Both the position numbers and the translations under genes were made by a program. The notes beneath the pieces were generated by a model. That model saw only the letters and a list, made by a program, of their open reading frames with translations. It did not search any database and had not been told where the DNA came from. From contig NC_070602.1 of the NCBI RefSeq assembly GCF_027172205.1, forward strand, positions 132,188,049 through 132,252,048: 64,000 nucleotides of DNA. The letters are read 5' to 3'. The stretch's first letter is position 1, and the number at the start of each line of letters is the position of its first letter. Below are positions 48,512 to 57,959 of this stretch, in pieces. This stretch comes from Podarcis raffonei. Lineage: Eukaryota > Chordata > Lepidosauria > Squamata > Lacertidae.

Positions 48512-48690
48512 CCAGATGCCCTGGTGGGGGCTAGGTCACAGCACTTCCCAGGTGCAACTCCTACCAGCAGATGGGCTAGAAGGGGTGGGGTTCTACCCAG
48601 TGCCAATGCCAAACCTCTTACATCTGTAGTCAATAAAGGTGTGACCTGATTTCACCCAAATACAACAGGTCTCATTATTTATGGGGGATG
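48512..48690 (+). mobile_element. LTR-retrotransposon-like fossil, third copy of the family
   Basis: CCCAGTGCCAATGCC, ACATCTGTAGTCAATAAAGG and TGACCTGATTTCACCC follow the same order as 20360-20460. L1 copy 3 is inserted in the upstream part of the same block. Confidence 0.35.
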
Positions 48691-48699
48691 CCTGGGCAT

Positions 48700-48995
48700 G
48701 CAAGAGATAAGATAGTTATCTTCCAATATCTAAAGGGCTGCCACATGGATCAAGCTTGTTTTCTCCTGCTCTGGAGGGGAGGACCTGAACCAGTGTCTTC
48801 ATTATAAGAAAGGAGATTCTGACTAAACATCAGGAAGAACATTCTGACAGGAAGAGCTGTTTGACAGTGGAACAGACTTCCACGAGAGGTGGTGAGCTCT
48901 CTTTCCTTGGAGGTTTTTAAGCAAAGGTTGGATGGCCACCTGTCACCCTTAGAGTCCCTTCAAATTCTACAATTCTATGGTTCTATTATTCTAAT
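48700..48995 (+). mobile_element. CR1 LINE 3' end
   Basis: CTAAACATCAGGAAGAACAT, GAGAGGTGGTGAGCTCTC and a degraded ATTCTATG-type tail. Older than the copies at 5.3 and 47.5 kb. Confidence 0.85.
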
Positions 48996-49375
48996 TTGTC
49001 AAGCTTGTGAATATTTCTCTTCAGGGTTGGTGAATAGTAAAAGAATTGCCTTCTGCCACTTAATCCCAGATGAGGATGCCAGTCTGACTTGCATGACAGA
49101 GATGTGGCTTTGGGGGTGGGGTTATCTTCTCTCAGCTTTGTTGATAGGCTTTCTCAGTGCAGCATCAACTTGATGGGTGGGAAGAATGGGTGCTGCCATG
49201 ATTGGTCAAGATTTAACCTCCACGATCGGGGTTCCTGTCCAACAGTCCACTAAACTTGAGTGTTTGCCTGTAGTGTTGGGTTCTTGAGTTAGGAGAGGAT
49301 TCTGCTAGGGGACAACCCTCCCCAATGCCCGGCAGTCTACCTTTCTGATTTTAGAGGTAGTGTTGAAGACTCCAT

Positions 49376-49680
49376 GAAATTTGAAAATGGGGAGCCTTGC
49401 TGCAGTGGAGGAAGCCTCTTGGGCACCTGGGACGGTGCACCCAGGGGCGGGGCAAGCCACACCCAAAGGGATGGGGCACGCAGTGCCCATAGGGACGGGA
49501 CATGCCTCTGGGGCTGGGGCCTCAGCTGCTCTACAGCTGGAGGGAGGCAGTGAGCGGACATTGTGGAGCCTGCGGGCGCCTGAGACATGTGGCTTGGGCG
49601 TGCTGCAGGCCCTGTGGTGAGTGCCACCCACCATTTTGTCACTCCCCTCAGTGGGGGCACCTGGGGCAGCCCGCACCCTT
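49376..49680. repeat. GC-rich dispersed repeat, family uncertain
   Basis: Shares short phrases such as GGGGGCACCTGGGGCAGCCC with the block at 24716-25030. Frames on both strands are a composition effect. Confidence 0.3.
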
Positions 49681-50315
49681 GTTACTCATTGAGCATCCAT
49701 ACACAGACCTCCTTTCTGTGAGCAAATTGGAGCTTTGTGGAAACTGTTTCTAATGATGTCCGGTTCAATGCTCAGTTTGGAATATATTAGATTTGATGTC
49801 CTGTTAAGGTCAGGATGGTGTTGATACTGACTGGGGTGGGTGTGGGGGTCTTAAATGGTCAAAGTCTGTATGTATTTAAAAGAAATTCATATTAATTCCT
49901 TATTTACAACTGACTCACCTTCCCCATCCCTTACTCTGTTAACTCTGTTGTATTAAATTTTGGGCTGTAAGCGCGTTGGAGCAGGGAGCTGTTCTCTTAC
50001 ATTTTTTAAGTCCCAAGAATGTACACCTCTGGTACTATAAAAGCAAGTAAATGAAATAAAAACTTGTATCATCAACAAATGGGTGCTTTGGAGTGGAGTT
50101 TAAGGATAGTTGTTCTGCAACACATTAACGTCATTCACAAAAGGGACAGCCTTTACTGGTGCAAGAAATCTGAAAATGAATTTGACAGTAAAAGGAATAC
50201 AATGTGAGGGCGTAGAGAGATATAGTCTAAGGAAATTCTTCAGCCAAACCCTGCTCTTGAACTCTACTCCTCTGGCACGAGACATAAAAGAAACAGGGCA
50301 AAAAGTCCAACATTT

Positions 50316-50321
50316 TTTATT
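50316..50321 (-). terminator. Candidate PRLH poly(A) signal AATAAA
   Basis: TTTATT on the + strand reads AATAAA on the minus strand, about 77 bases downstream of the PRLH stop. That spacing suits a short 3' UTR. Confidence 0.55.
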
Positions 50322-50397
50322 TGGCCTCCGGAGAGATTGCGATGTGTGTGTGTGTGTTCTTTCTTGTCGGGATGGGAGATCGTTCACTTCAGAGGCA

Positions 50398-50561
50398 TCA
50401 TTCATCTTGCAGCTGCTCATCGCTGTCTCCTATGGGGAAGCAGGCTTGCTGGGGCCGGTGGTCACTTTTCTGGGCATTCTCCCCTGCTGCTCTCCTTCTG
50501 CCAAACCGTCCCACAGGTCGGATCCCTCGCCCCGTGTACCAGGAAGGATCAATGTCTGGAT
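50398..50561 (-). CDS. PRLH: PRLH exon 2 (PrRP20 RFamide core and C-terminal peptide)
   Basis: The acceptor is TTTGCCTTCCAG read on the minus strand. The split codon A|AT gives Asn where human has Thr at the start of PrRP20. It is followed by PDIDPSWYTGRGIRPVGRFGRRR and a 30-residue tail ending LQDE. The core is almost identical to the mammalian peptide. Confidence 0.95.
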
Positions 50562-51461
50562 CTGGAAGGCAAAGCCCAGGTGGTATTGAGAGCCTAGGAA
50601 AAAGATAAGTCCTTCCCACTCCTGCACTGGAATACCTGGCATTGCTCTGCCATATTCTAAAGCACTGGCGCACTTGTTTGTGGGGAGGCAATGTGAGCTT
50701 TTCAGCACTAGCAAAGCTTTTTTGCAAGACTACCCTTGTTGAGCTGATGGCATTTTTTCTACCTGTCTAATTTCACACCTGCCTAATACGCCTGCGGGTT
50801 GTGTGCTAGGAGTGGCAGTGGCAGGAATAAAGGAGTGAAAGAGAAGCACACATGGAAGGACACCATGTAGCAAAGTGACTTTCGATGCATACGGAATGCT
50901 ATTAGAAAAGCCAACCAATAATTTCCACTTTCCCTGGCCGGGGGGACCCAGGAAGGGGAAATGTTTCCCCCCCTGGCTTTGAAACTTCCAAAAATGTTCC
51001 ACCTCTAGTTGGAGGGCCAAAGGTTCCCTCCACCTTCTGTAGGCGCTCCCTCCTCTTGTCTTCTAAGGTCCCTCAAGACTCATCACAAGTGCATGTTAAA
51101 GATCAGCAAACCCTGAGCTGAGCTCCTTTATGAAAGTTCACATTCCACTCCATCTGGTTTGATGATTGTGCTGCACACCCATCACTCGGGTCTAGCTGCT
51201 CATCCAGTTATCAGTGGTTGCCACATCCCTTAACTCACTGCAGGGAACACTGGCCATTTCCCAGTGTTGCAATGATAAACAGCTTCCTCAGAAAGGGTCT
51301 CTTCAGCACAGCTGCTTTTAAAAGTTTTGTCTTCTACCCTGTACAGTCCCCAAGAACTTACTTCTGACTTCCATGGATCGCTCAAGGATTCGGCATTCGG
51401 CGTCAGGCAGCAGCAGGCAGTCCATCAGCAAGCACAAGAGGCAGATGATGAAGAGCCTCAT
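50398..51461 (-). CDS. PRLH: PRLH, prolactin-releasing hormone (PrRP) precursor, complete
   Basis: Two coding exons on the minus strand, 51461-51362 and 50561-50398, give 264 nt, or 87 residues plus stop; I recall human PRLH as 87 residues too. The order is a signal peptide (MRLFIICLLCLLMDCLLLPD), a short N-terminal stretch CRILERSMEVR, the RFamide core NPDIDPSWYTGRGIRPVGRF, the processing site GRRR, then an acidic tail containing ACFPIGD. Gly is the amide donor and the arginines are the prohormone convertase site. Known role: an RFamide neuropeptide acting through PRLHR, tied to feeding, stress and, in some vertebrates, prolactin release. The intron is 800 bp, GT-AG, phase 1. Tail-to-tail placement beside RAB17 matches mammals and favours PRLH over its paralogue C-RFa. 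Confidence 0.95.
51362..51461 (-). CDS. PRLH: PRLH exon 1 (signal peptide and start of PrRP31-like segment)
   Basis: The ATG is at 51461 reading leftward. The exon encodes 33 residues plus one base, with donor GTAAGT. A strongly hydrophobic core (LFIICLLCLL) marks a signal peptide of about 21-22 residues. ERSMEVR aligns with human HRHSMEIR. An in-frame upstream ATG exists at 51569, but the hydrophobic leader and the 87-residue length support the downstream start. Confidence 0.92.
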
Positions 51462-51999
51462 GTCTGTTTCCTTTTCCCTCTTCAAAGGTTCTGTGACTCG
51501 TAAGGGGAACCTGGTGAAGCTCAGGCCCCAACTGCAGTCACAAGGGAAAGGTCTATCAGTTTCAGGCAAGGAAAGTGCCCTTCAAAGGCACACTTCAGGA
51601 TGAGTGACAGCTGCAACACAAAACTCTACAACATGCACAACAGGTTTGCAACTTTCATTTCAAGAACTATTAGTGGGGGGTGTGAAAAGAAAAGGGAAGG
51701 GAAAGGAAAGGTATTCAGCTGTATTCAGGTTTTTGCCTGAACATGCAAGGCTCAAAGTGAGCACATGCAAGTCCCATCCTCAAGTCTTCATGAGCAGGTT
51801 GTCCTGAGCTTGAATCTGAGTAGCATTCCTCATGCAGTCTGGGTCTCTGATGATGCAGTGCACTCTGCTCATGCAGAGTATTTTTTAAAAAGAAGTTTTC
51901 TACTTTTCCCATGATTTGGTGCTTTTTATGCCTAAATCCTCTCTGTTTGAGAGAGAGACAGAGAGAGGGGTGGGGTGGGGGGAGGGAGAATGTGAATGA

Positions 52000-54504
52000 A
52001 AATGAATATCCTTGTCTATCCATACATATCTGATTGAGACAATACCTGATTGAGACACCCAGGAAGAATATGGGCTCTCTCTCTGTTTTAAAAAAGCATC
52101 ACCCAGAAGTCTGCCACTTCTCCAGCAGAAGCTGAAATCACACCCCAGCCCATCACATATGTTTAAAGCTTATCTTGAGCCAGTCCCTGGCTCTGCCTGG
52201 AGCTCTTTGGAGAGTAAGTACGGTAAAATGAAAATAAGTAAATGATTTACTTGGTCCTATAAGGATCAGAAGCTCTCAAGTTGTTAGGTGGGAAGCCTCA
52301 GCAGAAGAAGAGAGTTACACACACACACACACACACAACACGGAGACAAATGCCTCTGCAAAGGACCTCAGATTTCCAGAACATCTGGAGGGTGGGGAAG
52401 TAGTAGTTGAGGGGAGAAGACAACAACATACAGCACAAGCAAATCCCATCACGCGTCACCTTCTGGGCCAACAGGTAACTTTGAGGAAGATTCGGGAGGT
52501 GTAACCATGAAAGGTCTCCTGTGTGAATGAAGTCCTCATGTACACATGTAACATCATAGTTGTGACACCGGCAAAGGAGAGGGGGCAGCTGCAGTGTGCA
52601 CATGCACTTATTTGGATTGGGGTTCCCCTTGCTTACTTTCAATATTTCCTATTTAGTATTTCGAAATGTGGACATTTTAACCTTCACTCTACATTAGCCT
52701 GTTAGCTAATAAAAGTTGTTTTTCACCTTTGGAAGAACAACTGCCATCATTCTCTAGCAGTCTTTAAGTAAAAGAACTTAAGGTAACTTTGTTTTTTTTT
52801 AAAAGGAACCAGAATTGTTTTAACTCTCAGGGTCTCTGCAATTTTTCTTGCTATGTCTCTCCCTGAATCCTTTGTTGGTGAGAGAAAGAAAACAGACGTG
52901 CCCTGGCTCATAGCTAGAGCTGCAGTCCTACAGCATGGCAAGGGGAGAACTGTGTACAGAGCTGGAGATCCTTCTGAAACTTCTACTGCAATGGCTCCAG
53001 CATCTCAATGTTTGGGCCAGCCTCTTTTCAGTTTAAAGTTTGCTTGCCTGTTCAGCTGTGCAAAAAGCTGAGGCAGAAAGTTCAAAGGCACTTCCGGCTG
53101 TGTGTGTGAAGCTCTTCTCCCACATATACACATGTATATGCATTTGTTTTGCGGGACTCTAGTCAGGATAACTGTAGCCAAATTTTCAAAATTGCCCAGC
53201 ACTTATCATACAGATTAAACTGGTAAGACATTTCAGCTAACATTTGATTGGAATTGTGAGCCACTGTGCAGATTTCACTTGCAGGGAAGCACAGTGAGTC
53301 GGGTCTGTGAAAACTGATCTGTGTGCAGCCTTGACCCAACAGAAAGCACAACGCTTTCTACCATTTCTAAGCATCTTACTTGTTGCGCAGGGGTCCTCTC
53401 CTGGGTCTGGAAACTTCTTTCCTATGTGCTGACCACACCTGCTGAACTAGGGGCATCTTTCCCCAAGTCCTGATGCGTTTTGGCACATTTCCTGTTCATC
53501 CTCACATTATAGCCTGACCTTTAAAGGCTTCTCGCCAAAAGCAACCATGTTGTTGTATTTATTGGCTGCAGAATACATTGCAAACTATTCATTCTGAAAA
53601 CCAGCAAGCCTAAATGGAAATAAGGTTGAATCAAACCACAGCTTAGACATGGAACTCACACACTGGCTTTGGGTCAGTTGCTGCTTCCCAGCCTCAGTTT
53701 ACCAGCTGGAAAGCTGGCATAATAATTGCCTCCCAGTGGATTGTCATTTATGTCAATATCTTAGGGTATATACCTAAAATAATTGCAGTGACAATTTTAT
53801 TCTTGAAAATCTTAAAAATCCTAAATTATTGAACAGCATCATCTACTATTTCTTTCTGGGAGCAGCACTAGTTTATCTCAAAAAGGGGATACCTGAGCTT
53901 TGGTTTCAGAAAATAAAAGTAAGCTGTTAGAAGATCTAGCTAGAAACCCCTTTGGTTTTTATTACCCTAGCAAACCATTATCACTTTAAAATGAAATTAC
54001 AAGCCCACATACACACAACAAAGCAGCAAAGTTAGAAAATGCTCACGGTGGGTATGGGATGGAAAGCCATTTTACTCAGACCGCTCCCCAAATTTATTTG
54101 ATGAGGCTACAGGTGCCACACAAAGCATGCCTTCTATTTAGTCTTGCTCATCCCGACTTTTTTCTGAAACAGGCAATGAAAAGCAGAACTGAAGAGGAAT
54201 ACTTACTTTTTCCCTGGAGTGATGGAGAGTGGCACTGCTCTGCTCTCTTCTCAGTGAGTGACGCGGTGAGAGCCGGTGGTCGCTCTATTCCTTTTTATGC
54301 TGTCCCTTTGTCTATGTATGGCTGCCTGTGACATCATCAGGACTGGAACAAGGCATCTCAGCATAATCCTCCCATCATCCCATAACAACTTATGTTATAT
54401 GGGCTGCAAAAGATGGGTCCTTCTTCATATTATATTGCACTTCAGAATTCAGCTTTTGTATAGTACTCTAATATCCTAAAATGCATATTTGGTTATTAAC
54501 AGGG
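52000..54504. other. No gene seen; CA microsatellite at 52318-52338
   Basis: Region upstream of PRLH exon 1 and beyond. No MLPH-like exon or other coding exon recognised on either strand. Confidence 0.45.
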
Positions 54505-54585
54505 CAATCCTATGCATGCCTACTCTGGTGTAAATCCCACCAAGTTCAAGGAGACTTTCTCCCAGGTGAGAATGTGTATGTGTAC
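54505..54585. repeat. Short hairpin-like dispersed repeat, third copy
   Basis: GGGCAATCCTATGCATGCCT, TTCAAGGAGACTTTCTCCCA and GTGAGAATGTGTATGTGTAC match the family at 14620 and 15815. Confidence 0.6.
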
Positions 54586-54827
54586 AGCACTACATTACAT
54601 TTTATATGACTGCAGCCTAAAAACCAGTACTCCAAGATTAAACTGCAAATGTTCAAAGCTCCCCCCCCCCCGTTCCTTCCTTCTGTCCACATGGAGACCA
54701 TTGCCAATGAATTGCCTTTGTGTACTATGTCATCTTCCATATATTGTGTGACCACTTAGTTCACATTGATTAACTAGAATAAGTTGGGCAAAATTGCATG
54801 GATGCATTTGTACACCTTGTTTGTTTT

Positions 54828-54896
54828 CATAGAATTGTAGAGCTGGAAGGGACCGCAAGGATCATTCAGTCCAACCCCTTGCAACGCAGGAATCAA
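54828..54896 (-). mobile_element. CR1 LINE 3' end, short antisense fragment
   Basis: CATAGAATTGTAGAGCTGGA and AGTCCAACCCCTTGCAACGC are the antisense CR1 terminus. Confidence 0.85.
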
Positions 54897-54944
54897 ATGT
54901 GTAATTATTTTGTTCCAGTTTGTCTTGATGTTGATGACGGTGAT

Positions 54945-55175
54945 GGGCCAGTGTGGTGTAGTGGTTAAGAGCGGTAGTCTCGTAATCTGGGGAACCGGGT
55001 TTGCGTCTCCGCTCCTCCACATGCAGCTGCTGGGTGACCTTGGGCCAGTCACACTTCTCTGAAGTCTCTCAGCCCCACAGAGTGTTTGTTGTGGGGGAGG
55101 AAGGGAAAGGAGAATGTTAGCCATTTTGAGACTCCTTAAAGGGAGTGAAAGGCGGGATATCAAATCCAAACTCCT
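54945..55175 (+). mobile_element. CORE-SINE (MIR-like, tRNA-headed)
   Basis: Head GGCCAGTGTGGTGTAGTGGT, CORE-like CTGGGTGACCTTGGGCCAGT, 3' part ending GGCGGGATATCAAATCC. Same family as 32596-32848. Confidence 0.88.
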
Positions 55176-55779
55176 CCTGATGACCTTTCTATCTCAGCCT
55201 TCATCCCAAAGGAGCCAAGGATGGCAAACAGCAAAGTAGCAAAAGTAAAGAAATTAACCATAAAGCAAAACATTTTAACAGTGATTAAAAACACCCACAT
55301 CTAAAATGGTTTAAAATTGTTCTGTACTCCATTGAGAAACAGGCAGTAGGAGTGTATTGGCAGATGGGATATGGGAGGTATAGCCAGAGACACTGATTCT
55401 CAGGAACTCGGAATACATGACTGTGGCCTGCAGAACTCCCTACAGTGGACTGTGGGGATTCCTATCAAGAGGGGAGAGGAATTATACAAAGAAATCTATT
55501 GTTCCGTTTCTGGGCTCCTCTCTGCATGGTGGGGTTCGCTTCCCATGTCACTGTAAATACAATGGAAACCATGAGCATGATCCATTACATTTCAGTGCAT
55601 GCACTGAAAGAGATCAGAAGGCCATCTTTTCTCCATTCTTCTTCTGGGCTGATCTTCAGCCATGGGGTGCACAGCACTGCAAACCACACACTGCTTACAT
55701 CCTTCCTGTCTTTGCCTCTTATATAAAGATGCAAGCAGCCATTCCTCTCTGGCCTGGTAGTTGCTTGTGCACCTACAGG

Positions 55780-55797
55780 GTGTGTGTGTGTGTGTGT
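55780..55797. repeat. GT microsatellite, short
   Basis: Nine GT units. Confidence 0.85.
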
Positions 55798-56907
55798 TCA
55801 CTGGAATTGTGGGTTTCCAGAGTTTTGGTGGCACACAATGGATTTATTCCTAGTTCTGCAAAAACTTACTGGAGTGGAAGCACAAATTTACCCTATCCCT
55901 GTTTAATTCTGGCCCAAAGGGAATAACATTATGGGGAGTGGAGAATTCTTCACATCAGGCTGTGAGTTTTTGTGCTGTATGAGTGAAAAGTGTATTTATA
56001 GTGCATCTTTTATTTTGATGGCTGACAGATGATGAGAACAACACATACTGTAGTTTAAATGGTTAAGGAACACTAGTCTGTAATATAAACTTGCGGCTGC
56101 TACAATACCTAGAACAGGAGGGGAGCTGGGATGGCCTGATCTCTGTCACCAGGATTGTCTCAGTGAAAACTGAGAGACCTGACGGTGTCTCCAAATCCAA
56201 GTTTTGCACAGGGAAGTCTGGGAGCTTGCTTCATAGCCGTAAATTATACTTAAGTAGCATTTTTGTTATAGTTGCATGATTGGGATTCATTTGGACAAAC
56301 TCTCCACTATTTGCAAAGTTGTGTTTTGTGGTTTCAGGATACTTTAGATTTTGATTGCCAAGGTCTGTCATGTTTAGTTTTTAGTACTACATAAGACATG
56401 AAAGTTAGGTTTTTAGGATTTGTGGTGTTTGTGTTTTGTATTAGCTGTGTTGCAGTGGGGGCCTCTTTGGGCACAGAGAATTGCAGGGATGTTTACCATA
56501 ACCATATGCTAATGTTTAGGTTGTTGTCTTGAGCAAACAGTACATCAAGCTATTCTTTCTCTAGCGGGTTGCAGCTGTAACTAGGAAACATAATATTCCC
56601 TGCCCAGAAGGCCTGCTTCTGGACTTCAAGAAAATAGCGAGTTTCCCACATGGGACTTTTAGATAAAAGGGTAATGTGTCAAGGATTGGACAGGCAATGT
56701 ATGTGTCAACATACCAGAATTAACTAGCCAAGGCATTTCAAAATATACTATTTTATCCAAAAGCAGCACCTGATTTTCCAAAGATTGGTTTGAAAGGCAC
56801 TAAAGGTACTTTTATTTATCCCTACCCAGAGCAGCTAGGAGCAAGGCTGAGTTGGCCTAGAAAGCAATGGTATTGGGGGTCAAGCAAAGCAGCCACACTG
56901 TCTATAG

Positions 56908-57455
56908 GGGTGGAGGAGAAATTGGATTCAGTTTGCATTTAAAAGTGAACCTGCCTAGTTTGCACTTTGGGGGTGGGGGGTGGGAAGTAAACCAAAAAAC
57001 AGTTACCCTTCTCCAGATTGTGCAGTAGAATTCTCTAGCCAAGTTATGAGGGCAAAAATGTATATGCTGTGCACAAAAATCAGAGGCAGTTTTAGGGTAG
57101 TGTAACCGGCTTGGCCACACTGAGCAGAGGGAGCCCCTACAATGCTGTAGAATGGAGTCCAAGAGGCAGGGAAGCTGAATTCTATCATTGCACATGGCAG
57201 CGCCATTGAATTCCAAGAGCCCAGAGTCCACCACTGTAAAAATGCATATATCAGTGGAGGCAACATACAAAAATATGCTTGTATGAGGAAACTGCTTAAC
57301 AAAATGTGCACAATAGGGGAAATTGCATATGAAAAATACAAAGCAATGTGTTGGAGAATAAATTTGTACAGAAATCCTGATGAATTTTCTCAAGGCCTTT
57401 TCTTAAAAAGAGAAAAAGTCATGAATTGCTGTGGAAATGCGAAGAACTGAACTTA
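56908..57455 (+). repeat. Dispersed repeat, copy A of a pair
   Basis: TTGGATTCAGTTTGCATTTA, TAGTTTGCACTTTGGG and CTGTGGAAATGCGAAGAACT recur in the same order at 62571-62990. A-rich phrases such as ACAAAAATATGC repeat inside it. It may be a non-autonomous DNA transposon, but the ends are not clear. Confidence 0.6.
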
Positions 57456-57484
57456 AGATTGCCAGTCCTAGCTGTCAATGACTC

Positions 57485-57586
57485 CAGGGGTGTCAACTTG
57501 AATAAGATGTTGGGGGGGGGGCAGGTAAGCCCTTCCCCACATAATTGATCAGAAGATGTGGCACATGCACACCATCTTAATGGCAA
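57485..57586. repeat. Diverged dispersed repeat related to 34165-34280
   Basis: GTGTCAACTTGAATAAGATG and CCCCACATAATTGAT match the earlier stretch. A CORE-SINE is inserted at its right edge. Confidence 0.45.
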
Positions 57587-57826
57587 GGAGCCAGTGTGGC
57601 GTAGTGGTGAAGAGTGGTGGACTCGTAATCTGGTGAACCGGGTTCGCGTCTCCGCTCCACCACATGCAGCTGCTGGGTGACCTTGGGCTAGTCACACTTC
57701 TCTGAAGTCTCTCAGCCCCACTCACCTCACAGAGTGCTTGTTGTGGGGGAGGAAGGGAAAGGAGAATGTTAGCCGCTTTGAGACTCCTTACGGGGAGTAA
57801 AAGGCGGGATATCAAGTCCAAACTCT
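57587..57826 (+). mobile_element. CORE-SINE (MIR-like, tRNA-headed)
   Basis: GAGCCAGTGTGGCGTAGTGG, CTGGGTGACCTTGGGCTAGT and GGCGGGATATCAAGTCC; full length. Confidence 0.88.
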
Positions 57827-57959
57827 TCAATGCCCAGTGCTTTTTTTAAAAAAAGGAGATAAAAAGGTGCCAGTAACCATGAAGTTGTTACAGTAAGTTT
57901 CACACTTTTAACATGGGGGGGGTTGCTGGTATTGTGTACCCTTGAGTACCCCCAGAAAA

